NCBI GenBank assembly: GCA_005502925.1
Contig: SCPD01000002.1
Location: 310,001-374,000, forward strand
Length of the DNA: 64,000 nucleotides
Reading direction: 5' to 3'
DNA from: Rhizobiales bacterium Y(2018)
GTDB taxonomy: Bacteria; Pseudomonadota; Alphaproteobacteria; Rhizobiales; Aestuariivirgaceae
Shown: positions 42,377 through 51,759 of the stretch, piece after piece
Layout: each line of letters opens with the position of its first letter
Position numbering within the stretch: the stretch's first letter is position 1
Translations under genes and position numbers: made by a program
The notes under the pieces: model-generated
Databases searched by the model: none
Seen by the model: the letters and a program-made list of their open reading frames with translations, nothing else
What the model was told of the DNA's origin: nothing

Positions 42377-43272
42377 GCATGGAACAGACAGCTCCATCCG
42401 CCCCGCAGCGCGTCGTCAAGGCGCGGCGCACCGTGGCGCAGAATATATGGCGCACGCTGAAGAAGGCGCCGTATAGCGCCTGGTTCGGCATGATCGTCAT
42501 TGCGCTTTACATCTTCGTGGCGCTCTTCGCGCCCTGGATCGCGCCCTATGGCGAGGCGGAGATCGTGAGCCAGGTGCCCTTCGATGTCTGGAGCTGGACG
42601 CATTGGCTCGGTACCGACCAGCTCGGCCGCGACATGTTCACCCGCCTGCTCTATGGCGCGCGCAACACGCTCGGCATCGCACTCGCCACCACTCTGCTCG
42701 CTTTCGCCATCGGCGGCGGGCTCGGCATCATCGCCTCGATCTTCCGCGGCTGGATCGACCAGCTCCTGTCGCGCGCCGTCGACACGCTGATGGCCATTCC
42801 GCAACTCATTTTCGCGCTCATCCTGCTGTCGATCTTCGGCTCCTCGGTCCAGAACCTGATCATCATCATCGCGGTGCTCGATTCGACCCGCGTCTTCCGC
42901 CTGGCCCGTTCGGTCGCCATGAATGTGGTGGTCATGGATTATGTCGAGGCGGCCAAATTGCGCGGTGAGAAATTGGGCTGGATCCTGTTCAAGGAAGTCC
43001 TCCCCAATATCATGCCGACCATGATCGCCGAATTCGGCCTGCGCTTCTGCTTCGTCTTCCTCACCATCAGCGCGTTGTCCTTCTTGGGTCTCGGCATCCA
43101 GCCGCCGACCGCCGACTGGGGTTCCATGGTGCGCGAGAACGCCACCCTCATCACCTATAACGATATAACGCCTTTGATACCGGCGGGCGCCATCGCGCTC
43201 CTCACTGTGGCGGTCAATTTCGTCGTCGACTGGTTCCTGCACAAGACAAGCGGATTACGTGATGAAAAGTGA
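42373..43272 (+). CDS. ABC transporter permease (DppC-like)
   Basis: Second inner-membrane permease, 299 residues, with the DppC motifs W-L-G-T-D-Q-L-G-R-D-M-F-T-R-L-L-Y-G-A-R near 75 and the EAA loop Y-V-E-A-A-K-L-R-G-E-K-L-G-W-I-L-F near 195. It overlaps both neighbours: 4 bp at its start, 11 bp with the ATPase gene at its end. Confidence 0.93.
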   Translation: MSMEQTAPSAPQRVVKARRTVAQNIWRTLKKAPYSAWFGMIVIALYIFVALFAPWIAPYGEAEIVSQVPFDVWSWTHWLGTDQLGRDMFTRLLYGARNTLGIALATTLLAFAIGGGLGIIASIFRGWIDQLLSRAVDTLMAIPQLIFALILLSIFGSSVQNLIIIIAVLDSTRVFRLARSVAMNVVVMDYVEAAKLRGEKLGWILFKEVLPNIMPTMIAEFGLRFCFVFLTISALSFLGLGIQPPTADWGSMVRENATLITYNDITPLIPAGAIALLTVAVNFVVDWFLHKTSGLRDEK

Positions 43273-44902
43273 GCGCACCAAAGGCGAGGTCCTGCTCGAG
43301 ATCAGGGACCTCAAGATCGAAGGCCAGAGCGACGATGTCTGGCACGAGATCGTCAAGGGTGTCGGCCTCACGCTCCGCCGCGGCGAAGTGCTGGGCCTCA
43401 TCGGTGAATCGGGTGCCGGCAAGTCGACCATCGGCCTTGCCGCCATGGGTTTTGCCCGGCCCGGTTGCCGCATCACCGGTGGCAGCATCGTGTTCGACGG
43501 CATGGATCTGCGCAAGGCGAGCGAGGAAGAGCGGCGCGCTTTACGCGGCTCGCGCATCGCCTATGTGGCGCAGAGCGCGGCGGCGTCCTTCAACCCGGCT
43601 CATCGCATCATCGACCAGACGGTCGAGACGGCGGTCGGCCATGATGTCCGCCCGCGCAATGAGGCGGAGGCCGACGCCAAGGATCTCTATACCAGGCTCA
43701 AGCTGCCCAATCCGGCCACGATCGGCAATCGTTATCCGCATCAGGTCTCGGGCGGCCAGCTGCAGCGCGCCATGACCGCCATGGCCATGTCCTGCCGGCC
43801 CGACCTCATCATCTTCGACGAGCCGACCACCGCACTCGACGTCACCACCCAGGTGGATGTGCTGGCGGCGATGCGCGACATCGTCGAGCAGTTCAACACC
43901 GCGGCGATCTATATCACCCATGATCTCGCCGTCGTCGCCCAGATGGCACACCGCATCATGGTGCTGCGCCATGGCAAGCTGGTCGAGGAAGCGCCGACGC
44001 GCGAGATGCTGACGCAGCCTAAAGAGGCCTATACCAAGACGCTCTGGGCGGTGCGCAGCCTCGCCATGCCGGAGCGCACCGCCAAGGACGTGGTGCTGCG
44101 CATCCATGATGTCGATGCGACCTATGGCGGCGTCATCAAGGTTCTGGAGAATGTGACGGTGCAGGTGCCGCGTGGGCGCACCGTGGCGGTCGTCGGTGAA
44201 TCGGGTTCCGGCAAGTCGACCCTGGCGCGCGTCATCACCGGGCTCCTGCCGCCGAAGAAGGGCGAAGTCTATTTCAACGGCAAGCCGCTGCCGCGCGCCC
44301 TCAAGGACCGCGACAAGGAGACGTTGCGGCGCGTCCAGATGATCTATCAGTCGGCCGACACCGCGCTTAATCCGCGCCAGCGGGTGCGCGATGTGATCGG
44401 CCGGCCGCTCGAATTCTATCTCGGCCTCAAAGGCCAGGAACGCGACCGCAAGGTGGTCGAGCTCCTGGAGCAGATCGAGCTCAGCGAGGATCTGATCGAC
44501 CGCTTCCCGGGCGAATTGTCGGGCGGCCAGAAGCAGCGCATCTGCATCGCGCGCGCCCTTGCCGCCGATCCGGAGCTCATCATTTGCGATGAGGTGACCT
44601 CGGCCCTCGACCAGATCGTCCAGGAAGGCATCCTCAAGCTGCTGCTGAAATTGCAGAAGGAGACCAATGTCTCCTATCTCTTCATCACCCATGACATCGC
44701 CACGGTGCGCGCCATCGCCGATGAGATCGTGGTGATGTATCAGGGCCGCGTGGTGCAGCAGGGCCTCAAGACGGAAGTGCTGTCGCCGCCGCATCCGGCC
44801 TATACAGAGCTTCTGCTCTCCTCGGTGCCGCAAATGGACCCTGACTGGCTGACGCACCTCCTCGAGAAGCGCGCCGCCGCCAAGGCCAAGGTCAAAGCTT
44901 GA
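43262..44902 (+). CDS. ABC transporter ATP-binding protein, fused DppD-DppF type
   Basis: A single 546-residue protein with two complete nucleotide-binding domains. The first has Walker A G-E-S-G-A-G-K-S-T near 49 and signature V-S-G-G-Q-L-Q-R near 163; the second has G-E-S-G-S-G-K-S-T near 314, L-S-G-G-Q-K-Q-R near 420 and I-I-C-D-E-V-T-S-A-L-D. Peptide/nickel importers often use two separate ATPases; here they are fused. It is the last gene of the operon. Confidence 0.93.
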   Translation: MKSERTKGEVLLEIRDLKIEGQSDDVWHEIVKGVGLTLRRGEVLGLIGESGAGKSTIGLAAMGFARPGCRITGGSIVFDGMDLRKASEEERRALRGSRIAYVAQSAAASFNPAHRIIDQTVETAVGHDVRPRNEAEADAKDLYTRLKLPNPATIGNRYPHQVSGGQLQRAMTAMAMSCRPDLIIFDEPTTALDVTTQVDVLAAMRDIVEQFNTAAIYITHDLAVVAQMAHRIMVLRHGKLVEEAPTREMLTQPKEAYTKTLWAVRSLAMPERTAKDVVLRIHDVDATYGGVIKVLENVTVQVPRGRTVAVVGESGSGKSTLARVITGLLPPKKGEVYFNGKPLPRALKDRDKETLRRVQMIYQSADTALNPRQRVRDVIGRPLEFYLGLKGQERDRKVVELLEQIELSEDLIDRFPGELSGGQKQRICIARALAADPELIICDEVTSALDQIVQEGILKLLLKLQKETNVSYLFITHDIATVRAIADEIVVMYQGRVVQQGLKTEVLSPPHPAYTELLLSSVPQMDPDWLTHLLEKRAAAKAKVKA

Positions 44903-44903
44903 G

Positions 44904-45875
44904 TTACAACATCAGCTGATAACTCGCTGGCACGAAGCGATACCCGCCGTCCGCGCTCTTCTCGACGAAGCCCACGGCCGGGAACGGCATATGATAGCTG
45001 GTGAAGGGAATGCGGTCGGCGCTCAGCATGTCGAGCAGCCGGAGACGCGTTTCGACCGCCTTGTCCTTGTCGGCATCGAAGCTCACATGCCACTTCGGAT
45101 AACGCAGCGACAGCACATAGTGGTTGCAGAAATCGGCGCCGATGAGCAGGCGTTTCCCGCCGCTTTCGACATGCCAGGCCATTTGGCCGGGCGTATGGCC
45201 GAAAGCCTCCACCGCGCGGATGCCGGCCACCGCCTCGCCGTCCTTCTTGACGAAGGTCATCTTGTCCTTGAGCGGCACGACATTGGCCTGGACGATTTTG
45301 GCGGCATTGGCGGTCGGGCCGTTGGCGCGGTCGGGCGACGACCAGAAGGCATATTCAGCTTCGCCGATGACATAACGCGCCTTGGGGGCGAGGGCGGCCC
45401 CGTTCTCCATCAGACCGCCGATATGGTCGGGATGGCAATGGGTGATGACGACGACATCGATCTGGTCGGGCGTGAAGCCGGCGGCCGCGATCTGGCTGGC
45501 GAGATGGCCGGTGGCGGGACGGCCATTGGCGCCATTGCCGCTGTCGAACAGAACGAGCTCCTTGCCGGTATTGACGAGCACCGGGGTGAAGCTGTTGAGC
45601 AGCTTGTCGCCGGGCAGGAAATTCGCTTCCGCCGCGGCCGCCACATCTTCCGGCTTCTGGTTGACGCCGAAGATTTTCTCCGGGTTCTGGCCGACACGGG
45701 TACCGTCATTGAAGGCGGTGATCTCGAACTCGCCGACCTTGTAGCGCGTATAGGGCGCACCGACGCTGTTGGTCAGGGGCGCGGCGGCCAGTGAGGGGCG
45801 TGCCATGGCGAGAGGCGAAAGGCCAAGAGCGGCGCTGCCGGCGAGCAAAGTGCGGCGGTCGAGTTGCATCGGCAT
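44904..45875 (-). CDS. Exported MBL-fold hydrolase with Tat-type signal
   Basis: Protein of 323 residues. The leader D-R-R-T-L-L-A-G-S-A-A-L-G-L-S-P-L-A-M-A has the twin Arg of a Tat signal. The metal motif is T-H146-C-H148-P-D150-H151, with H in F-G-H-T-P-G-Q and D in I-G-A-D-F-C-N. The C-terminal Y-H-M-P-F-P-A-V-G is typical of the group. It is probably a periplasmic lactonase, esterase or similar enzyme; the substrate is unknown. It is convergent with the ABC ATPase gene, 1 bp between the stops. Confidence 0.85.
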   Translation of the reverse strand: MPMQLDRRTLLAGSAALGLSPLAMARPSLAAAPLTNSVGAPYTRYKVGEFEITAFNDGTRVGQNPEKIFGVNQKPEDVAAAAEANFLPGDKLLNSFTPVLVNTGKELVLFDSGNGANGRPATGHLASQIAAAGFTPDQIDVVVITHCHPDHIGGLMENGAALAPKARYVIGEAEYAFWSSPDRANGPTANAAKIVQANVVPLKDKMTFVKKDGEAVAGIRAVEAFGHTPGQMAWHVESGGKRLLIGADFCNHYVLSLRYPKWHVSFDADKDKAVETRLRLLDMLSADRIPFTSYHMPFPAVGFVEKSADGGYRFVPASYQLML

Positions 45876-45991
45876 GTCGGTTACCTCCGTAGTGATGTGG
45901 ACAGGTGTTTTACGCTTCCCTTCGGCTTAAAATCCTGACCAACCTCCGGCTTCACGCTGTTGTGAGCGGAAATGAGAGAGTGAGCAGGCCT

Positions 45992-47398
45992 ATGCCGACG
46001 CCGGCCGTGATGTGGTTTCGCCAGGATCTGCGCCTTGCCGATAATGCGGCGCTACGGGCTGCGGCTGAAGCCGGGCCGTTGATCTGTGTCTATGTGCTCG
46101 ATGACGCTACGGCCGGCGACTGGAGCTGGGGGGCAGCTTCGCGCTGGTGGCTGCATAAGACCCTGACGCGTCTGGCGAAGGGGCTGGCGCGTTTCGATGT
46201 GCCGCTCGTTCTGCGGCGCGGGCCGGCGGATAGGGTGATGGCCGACATATTGCGCGAGACCGGTGCCGCCTCGCTCCATTTCACCCGCGATTATGCGCCC
46301 TGGTCGGGAGCTCTCGAGCAGCGGATAAAATCCATCGCCACGGATGCGGGCGCCGACTGCCACCGTTATGGCGGCTTCCTGCTGCATGAGCCCGAGGCGA
46401 TCCGCACCGGACAGGGTGCGCCCTATAAAGTATTCACGCCGTTCTCGCGCGCCTGTTTCACTTTGGGTGACCCGCGGCCGCCGCGCCCGGCGCCCAAAAG
46501 TCTCGAATCCTGGGACGGCAAGATCAAAAGCGACAGGCTGGAGGACTGGCAGCTTCTGCCGCGCCGTCCCGACTGGGCGACGGGTTTCGCCATCTGGACG
46601 CCGGGCGAGCTGGGCGCCCGGCAGCGGCTCGAAACCTTCATCGCCGATGCCCTGTCGGACTATGCGGAAGGCCGCGACCGGCCGGATCGCGAGCGCACCT
46701 CCCGCCTGTCGCCGCATCTGCATTGGGGCGAGATCAGCCCGGTCCAGTGCTGGACCGCGATCCGCAGCGCCATGGCCGCCGCCCATGGCCGGCTCGACCG
46801 TCAGGGTGAGAAATTCCTGAGCGAGCTCCTGTGGCGTGAATTCTCCTATCATCTTCTGCATCATTGGCCGGATCTGCCCGGCACGGCGTTTCAGGAGAGG
46901 TTCGAGGCTTTTCCCTGGCGCCATGACCCAAAGGCCTTGCGCGCCTGGCAGCGGGGCGAGACCGGTTACCCGATCGTCGATGCGGGTCTGCGCGAGTTGT
47001 GGGCCACGGGCTACATGCACAACCGGGTGCGCATGATCGCGGCCTCATTCCTGATCAAGGATCTGCTGATCGACTGGCGCCAGGGCGAGACATGGTTCTG
47101 GGACACGCTCGTCGATGCCGACATCGCCAACAATGCCGCGAGCTGGCAATGGGTCGCGGGATCGGGTGCCGATGCGGCGCCTTATTTCCGCATCTTCAAC
47201 CCGGTGCTGCAGGGCGAGAAATTCGATCCCGACGGCGACTATGTGCGCAAATGGTGCCCTGAGCTGCGAGATCTGCCCAAGGCCGTCATCCATCGGCCGT
47301 GGGAGCATGAGACGGGTGTCAAAGCCTATCCGGCGCGCATCGTCGATCACGCGGCGGCGCGTGAGCGCGCATTGCTGGCGTTGAAAAGTCTGAGCTAG
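45992..47398 (+). CDS. phrB: Class I DNA photolyase
   Basis: Light-driven repair of cyclobutane pyrimidine dimers. The 468 residues show V-M-W-F-R-Q-D-L-R-L-A-D-N at the N-terminus (antenna-binding Rossmann domain) and the FAD domain motifs H-L-H-W-G-E-I-S, E-F-S-Y-H-L-L-H-H-W, T-G-Y-P-I-V-D-A-G-L-R-E-L-W, D-T-L-V-D-A-D-I-A-N-N-A-A-S-W-Q-W-V-A-G-S-G and A-A-P-Y-F-R-I-F-N-P. ATG 45992 is the family start; the frame extends upstream to 45905 without conservation. It is convergent with, and overlaps by 4 bp, the next gene. Confidence 0.95.
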   Translation: MPTPAVMWFRQDLRLADNAALRAAAEAGPLICVYVLDDATAGDWSWGAASRWWLHKTLTRLAKGLARFDVPLVLRRGPADRVMADILRETGAASLHFTRDYAPWSGALEQRIKSIATDAGADCHRYGGFLLHEPEAIRTGQGAPYKVFTPFSRACFTLGDPRPPRPAPKSLESWDGKIKSDRLEDWQLLPRRPDWATGFAIWTPGELGARQRLETFIADALSDYAEGRDRPDRERTSRLSPHLHWGEISPVQCWTAIRSAMAAAHGRLDRQGEKFLSELLWREFSYHLLHHWPDLPGTAFQERFEAFPWRHDPKALRAWQRGETGYPIVDAGLRELWATGYMHNRVRMIAASFLIKDLLIDWRQGETWFWDTLVDADIANNAASWQWVAGSGADAAPYFRIFNPVLQGEKFDPDGDYVRKWCPELRDLPKAVIHRPWEHETGVKAYPARIVDHAAARERALLALKSLS

Positions 47399-48696
47399 AG
47401 CCTTGCCAGCATCGGCGCGAGCCTGCCGGCATTCGCGGCGAGATCGAGGAAGGTGTAGCGGTTGCGGATCTCCCGGCAGCGCAGCAGCGCCTGATCATAG
47501 AAGACGCGCGGCAGGTGGATCGCCTTCGGCGTCACCTCTGCGCCGGCCGCCTTCAGCACCTTTTCGAGGTGATCGGGCGTAAGCGATATGGCGGCGATCT
47601 TGTCGGCGATGTCCTGCCATGACCGGGCGATGCGGTCATTGAGCGCTTCGGCGCTTTCGGCGCTCAGGCGCTTATAGGCGAAATCCGCCCAGCAGGACGA
47701 CCCGAGCGTCTCGCCATAACGGGCGGTGAAGCTCGCCGCGGTTTCGCTGTCGGGGCCGAGGCGGGGAGGGCGCTCGAGCATCTCCTGCTGCAGCCGCGCC
47801 ATCGACAGGGTCGTCACGCCGATCTGCTCGCCATGATAGACGAGCGGGCGCGCCGGATCGCCCAGCATGTCGATATAATGGCTGATGAGATGCTCGCCCT
47901 GGCTCGCCGGCTGGCTGTTGCCATGGATGGCGGTGCCGAAACCCGACAGCACCAGCGTGCGCACCAGCCGCTCCATGGCGGCGAGATCACCCGCCATCAG
48001 CGCCGCCGACTGCGCGAAGAGCGGCGCTTCGTCGTCCTTGAGGAGAGCATAAGGCAGCCGCCGGTAAGGCTGGTCGAGGAGGAGATGGGCGAGCAGCCAG
48101 TCGGCCTGTGAGGTTGCCCGGCACAGGCTGTCGCCGAGGCCGGAGCGGATGAGGCGCTTGGGTGCGGCGGCAAGGACCGCCAGGTCGAAGAAGGCGCCGC
48201 GCGGGGCTTGCGCCGGCAACGACTTCTTGTGGCCATGCACGGTGATGGCGGCATTGACCGAGGTGTAGCCGTTCATCGACGGTGCCGTGGCGAAGACGGC
48301 ATAGGGCTTCTTGTCTTCGGCGCTCGCATATTTGCACAGATCGTTGATGGTGCCCGACCCGATGGCGATGAGCGCATCGGCGCTCGTCGTCGCCTTGCGG
48401 ATCGTGGCTACCGTGTCGTCGTCGGGATGTGGCGCCTCGGGAAGGATGAGGCTCTGCACCATGCACAGGCCGGCGAGCCCCCGCTCCACTCTCCGCCCCA
48501 ATATGGCATGGGTGGTCTGATCACTCACCACCGCGACATGGCGGCCGAGATCGAGCGTCTTGACGAGGTCGCGCTCCATGCCATCGAGCTTGGGTGCGAT
48601 GACGAGGGACTGCGTATCGACGCGCTGCTTGCCGAGGCCGTCCGGATCCTCATAGGTGCCGTCGAGAAGCTGGGTGATCTTGTCTGGCGCGGACAT
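47395..48696 (-). CDS. sn-Glycerol-1-phosphate dehydrogenase-like enzyme (EgsA/AraM family)
   Basis: NAD(P)-dependent dehydrogenase of 433 residues of the iron-containing ADH superfamily. It shows V-A-V-V-S-D-Q-T-T near 52, A-I-G-S-G-T-I-N-D-L-C-K-Y (nucleotide loop) near 110, and A-P-S-M-N-G-Y-T-S near 133, wording typical of glycerol-1-phosphate dehydrogenases; His ligands appear in G-F-G-T-A-I-H-G-N-S-Q-P-A-S-Q-G-E-H. Residues after 360 form a helical C-terminus. The start ATG at 48696 overlaps the kinase stop (TGATG). A longer frame upstream to 49149 is rejected because it lies inside the kinase gene. Substrate: G1P or a related polyol phosphate, inferred. Confidence 0.8.
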   Translation of the reverse strand: MSAPDKITQLLDGTYEDPDGLGKQRVDTQSLVIAPKLDGMERDLVKTLDLGRHVAVVSDQTTHAILGRRVERGLAGLCMVQSLILPEAPHPDDDTVATIRKATTSADALIAIGSGTINDLCKYASAEDKKPYAVFATAPSMNGYTSVNAAITVHGHKKSLPAQAPRGAFFDLAVLAAAPKRLIRSGLGDSLCRATSQADWLLAHLLLDQPYRRLPYALLKDDEAPLFAQSAALMAGDLAAMERLVRTLVLSGFGTAIHGNSQPASQGEHLISHYIDMLGDPARPLVYHGEQIGVTTLSMARLQQEMLERPPRLGPDSETAASFTARYGETLGSSCWADFAYKRLSAESAEALNDRIARSWQDIADKIAAISLTPDHLEKVLKAAGAEVTPKAIHLPRVFYDQALLRCREIRNRYTFLDLAANAGRLAPMLARL

Positions 48697-50159
48697 CAGG
48701 TGGACTCGCTGGGGTGGGGAAACAGGTCTTTGAGCGCGGTGAAGAGCTGCCTGTAGCGCCGATAGGCGTGATCGAGCCGCGCCGCCGTATTTGCGTCGGG
48801 CATCACTCTGTCGGAGGGCCGCGCGATAAACTTGGCCGCTTGCTTGAGATCGCTGAAACGGCCTGTGGCAACGCCCGCCAGCATCAGGGCGCCCATAACC
48901 GAGCCATGCCGCGACGGCGAGATCGCCACAGGAAGTCGCGCGGTATCGGCGCGAATCTGAGCCCATATCCGGCTCTGGCTGCCGCCGGCGAGCATCGTCA
49001 ATTGCCTCGGCGCCGCGCCGAGAGCGGTAAGGCGGTCGAGCACGTCGCGCATCGCGAAGCCACAGCCTTCGAGAGTGGCGCGCGCCAGATGCGGCGCGCC
49101 ATGAGCGGGCGTCATGCCATAGAAGCAGCCGCGTGCCCCGGCGTTCCATTCGGGCGCCATCGCGCCGGTGAGCGCCGGAAGAAAGAGGAGATCATCCGAC
49201 CCGGGCGGCGCCTTGGCCGCTTCCGTGTCGAAGGCCGTGAAGTCGGGCAGGCGCAGAAGGTCTTTCAGCCAGGCGACGGCGCCGCCCGACAGCCAGCCGG
49301 GATTCTCCACGAAATAGCCGCCGGCCGGATAGGCGTGGGTTTCGACCAGACGCTCCGGATCGATGACGGGCTCGGCGAACACTGCGCCGACGACTTCGCC
49401 CGTGCCGACCGCGACCGAAACCTGGCCCGGCTCGATGACGCCCGCCCCGAGCGCCGCGGAAAAATCATCACCGGTGCCGACCGCGACCGCTATGCCGGGG
49501 GCAAGACCGGTGAGCGAGGCGCCCTCGCTCGTCAGGCCGCCGGCAATTTCATCGGCGCGCGCGATGGCAGGCAATTCACCCACCGTTACGCCGAAGGCCG
49601 ACAGCAGCGCCGGGTCATAGGCCCGTGACGCGAGGCCGTAGAGCATGCTGGTCGAGGCCTGGGCGTGATCGATGACGGCCTCACCGGTCAGCCTTTCGAC
49701 CAGATACGAGACCGGCTGGTGATAACGCGCCGCCTTGTACTCGCGGTGTCGTTTGAGCCAGCGGATCTTGGCGCCTTGATGGCTCGCATCGGGAACGACA
49801 CCCGTCAGGCGGTGCAGGCGATCATGATCGAGACCGACAATCTCTGCGCAAGCGCGGCGGTCCATCCAGGTGAGGCAATGTCCCAGCGCCTCGCCTCGGT
49901 CTGAGACTGGAATGCAGCCGTCGAGCTGGCCACAGACGGCAAGCGCCGTCACCTCTGCTGTCGACACACCGGCGATGGCGAGCGCCTCGGCGATGGCCGG
50001 CCCGAGTGCTTCCTCCCACAGGCGCGGATCCTGCTCGGCATGGCCCGCTGCCGCGAAATGGGCGCGATAGAAGCGCTGCGCGTCGCCTTTCAAGGCGAGC
50101 GTCGCATCCGCCACCGCGACCTTCAGGCTCTGCGTGCCGATATCGACGCCGACCAGCAT
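48696..50159 (-). CDS. FGGY-family carbohydrate kinase (xylulokinase/glycerol-kinase fold)
   Basis: ATP-dependent kinase of 487 residues. M-L-V-G-V-D-I-G-T-Q-S-L-K-V is the ATP-phosphate-1 motif; W-M-D-R-R-A near 80, the A-V-G-T-G-D-D-F-S-A-A-L-G substrate/catalytic segment near 225 and A-G-G-S-Q-S-R-I-W near 385 follow the family. It phosphorylates a sugar or polyol; the specific substrate is unknown. It is between the aldolase (2 bp) and the dehydrogenase (overlap), so the three enzymes form one translationally coupled pathway unit. Confidence 0.88.
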   Translation of the reverse strand: MLVGVDIGTQSLKVAVADATLALKGDAQRFYRAHFAAAGHAEQDPRLWEEALGPAIAEALAIAGVSTAEVTALAVCGQLDGCIPVSDRGEALGHCLTWMDRRACAEIVGLDHDRLHRLTGVVPDASHQGAKIRWLKRHREYKAARYHQPVSYLVERLTGEAVIDHAQASTSMLYGLASRAYDPALLSAFGVTVGELPAIARADEIAGGLTSEGASLTGLAPGIAVAVGTGDDFSAALGAGVIEPGQVSVAVGTGEVVGAVFAEPVIDPERLVETHAYPAGGYFVENPGWLSGGAVAWLKDLLRLPDFTAFDTEAAKAPPGSDDLLFLPALTGAMAPEWNAGARGCFYGMTPAHGAPHLARATLEGCGFAMRDVLDRLTALGAAPRQLTMLAGGSQSRIWAQIRADTARLPVAISPSRHGSVMGALMLAGVATGRFSDLKQAAKFIARPSDRVMPDANTAARLDHAYRRYRQLFTALKDLFPHPSEST

Positions 50160-50161
50160 GA

Positions 50162-50824
50162 TCAGCAACAGGTGGGGACGCGTTTTTCTTTGCCCTGGCC
50201 GTAGCTCTTGAATTTTTCCATGACGCGTTGGATCTCGTCATCGGGCAGGATATGCGGCACGCCGACCTGCAGCGCCCGCCAATATTGCGCCGCGAGCGTC
50301 TCGATCTCGACCGCGAGCCAGGCAGCTTTCTTGAGATTGGGACCGACGCAGACCATGCCGTGATTGGCGAGAAGACAGGCATGTCGGGTCGCGAGCGCCG
50401 CCAGAATGTAATCTGCCAGTTCCTGGGTGCCCCAGGTGACATAGGGCACGCACGGGACGTTAGACCCGCCCGCTGCCGCGATCATGTAGTGGACCGCGGG
50501 GATCTCGCGCCTGAGCATGGACAGCGCGGTGCAGAACATCGAATGCAGATGGATGACGGCGCCGACCTCTTTTTTCTTCTTCATAATGTCGCGGTGGAAA
50601 CGCCATTCGGTCGAGGGTTTGCGCGGTCCCGTATGCGAGGCGTCGAGCTTCATATGGACGATGTCTTCCGGCTGCATGTCGGCATAGGGCACACCCGAGG
50701 GCGTGATCAGGAACCCGCCCTCGACGCGCACGCTGATATTGCCGGACGTGCCTTGATTGATGCCGCGCTCATTCATGAAGATGCAGGTGGCGATCATCTC
50801 GCGGCGCAGCTTTTCGTCTTTCAT
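50162..50824 (-). CDS. Class II aldolase, L-fuculose-phosphate aldolase type
   Basis: Zn2+-dependent aldolase of 220 residues. G-T-S-G-N-I-S-V-R at 25-33 is the phosphate loop; E73 is the probable catalytic base, with ligands H92 and H94 in I-H-L-H-S and H155 in A-N-H-G-M. Cleavage to dihydroxyacetone phosphate and an aldehyde is usual for the family. ATG 50824 follows GGGAG; a longer frame upstream overlaps the DeoR gene and is rejected. First enzyme gene of the minus-strand set, 32 bp downstream of the DeoR regulator. Confidence 0.85.
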   Translation of the reverse strand: MKDEKLRREMIATCIFMNERGINQGTSGNISVRVEGGFLITPSGVPYADMQPEDIVHMKLDASHTGPRKPSTEWRFHRDIMKKKKEVGAVIHLHSMFCTALSMLRREIPAVHYMIAAAGGSNVPCVPYVTWGTQELADYILAALATRHACLLANHGMVCVGPNLKKAAWLAVEIETLAAQYWRALQVGVPHILPDDEIQRVMEKFKSYGQGKEKRVPTCC

Positions 50825-50856
50825 CGGTCTCTCCCATTCGTCTCTTGACTGTTTGG

Positions 50857-51618
50857 TTAGTCTTGGGCCACCAGAACCTCGATGCTGAGCGGCGACAGCG
50901 CTTCCGCCATATCGGCGTCGGGCTCGCGGTCGGTGACGAGATAATGCGTGCGCTCGAGGCTCTGCACCTGCACCGGCGCGTAGCGGCCGAATTTCTGCTG
51001 GTCGGCGACGACGATCACCGTCTGCGCCGACTGCAGCATGAGATTGTGCAACTCCGCTTCCTCGCGGCTGAAATCCATGAGCGTGCCACGCGGCGAGATA
51101 GCGCCAGCGCCGATGATGGCGAAGTCGGCAAAGTAGTTGGCGAGCATCTGCGTGGCGTCGCGGCCGAGGCACGCCTGGTTCTGCGCCTGGATCTCGCCGC
51201 CGATGAGATGCACGCGATTGCCGTTGCGGCCCGAAAGCTTCATGGCGCTCGCCAGGCAATTGGTGAAGACGGTGAGATTCTGGCGCGTCACCAGATGATC
51301 CGAGGCGCTCTGCACCGTCGTGCCGCCGGCCAGGATGATCGAGGCGCCGTCGGGGATCATGCTGGCGGCGAGGCGGCCGATCGCCTGCTTGCCGGCGACG
51401 TTGGTGGTCTGGCGGACCGCCATATCCGGCTCGTGCGTTTCGAGCGAGATCGCCCCGCCATGAGTCTTGCGCAATTTGCGCTGCTCGGCGAGCACCACCA
51501 GATCGCGCCTTATCGTCTCGCGCGAGACATTCAGCCGGCGCTGGATTTCGGTGATCGAGATCGACCGATGGGCCTTCACCAGGGAAAGAATGTGGTTCTG
51601 ACGCTCCTCTGCAAGCAC
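50857..51618 (-). CDS. DeoR-family transcriptional regulator
   Basis: Repressor of 253 residues. The N-terminal HTH is at about 5-57 (I-S-I-T-E-I-Q-R-R-L-N-V-S-R-E-T-I-R-R-D-L); the sugar-phosphate sensor domain with A-G-G-T-T near 95-100, G-A-G-A-I near 170 and V-V-A-D-Q-Q-K-F near 212 follows. It starts with GTG at 51618, preceded by AGGAGA. Likely the local repressor of the aldolase/kinase/dehydrogenase set and of the divergent ABC importer, with a phosphorylated pathway intermediate as inducer. Confidence 0.9.
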   Translation of the reverse strand: MLAEERQNHILSLVKAHRSISITEIQRRLNVSRETIRRDLVVLAEQRKLRKTHGGAISLETHEPDMAVRQTTNVAGKQAIGRLAASMIPDGASIILAGGTTVQSASDHLVTRQNLTVFTNCLASAMKLSGRNGNRVHLIGGEIQAQNQACLGRDATQMLANYFADFAIIGAGAISPRGTLMDFSREEAELHNLMLQSAQTVIVVADQQKFGRYAPVQVQSLERTHYLVTDREPDADMAEALSPLSIEVLVAQD

Positions 51619-51697
51619 GGCTGTCTCCTAGTCATTTGAAAAGATTGGGTAAAATTGCAGTGTTGTGACTTATTGTGTGATTTATAGCATTTCCTTG

Positions 51698-51715
51698 CAT
51701 TATGTAGCAATAATG
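51698..51715. promoter_or_regulatory. Candidate DeoR operator in the divergent promoter region
   Basis: Inverted repeat CATTAT-GTAGCA-ATAATG in the AT-rich 141-bp gap between the DeoR gene and the ABC binding protein. Nearby TTGTG direct repeats (51663-51680) could be further sites. Binding is inferred from position. Confidence 0.4.
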
Positions 51716-51759
51716 TTGTAGTTTGTGGAAAAAATAAACAGCACAAGGAGGGAAGGAAC

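Noticed and set aside
45905-45991. Upstream extension of the photolyase
   Set aside because: The conserved start is M-P-T-P-A-V-M-W-F-R-Q-D at 45992; upstream residues are unrelated.
48697-49149. 151-residue N-terminal extension of the G1P dehydrogenase-like gene
   Set aside because: It lies within the FGGY kinase gene on the same strand and shows no conserved domain.
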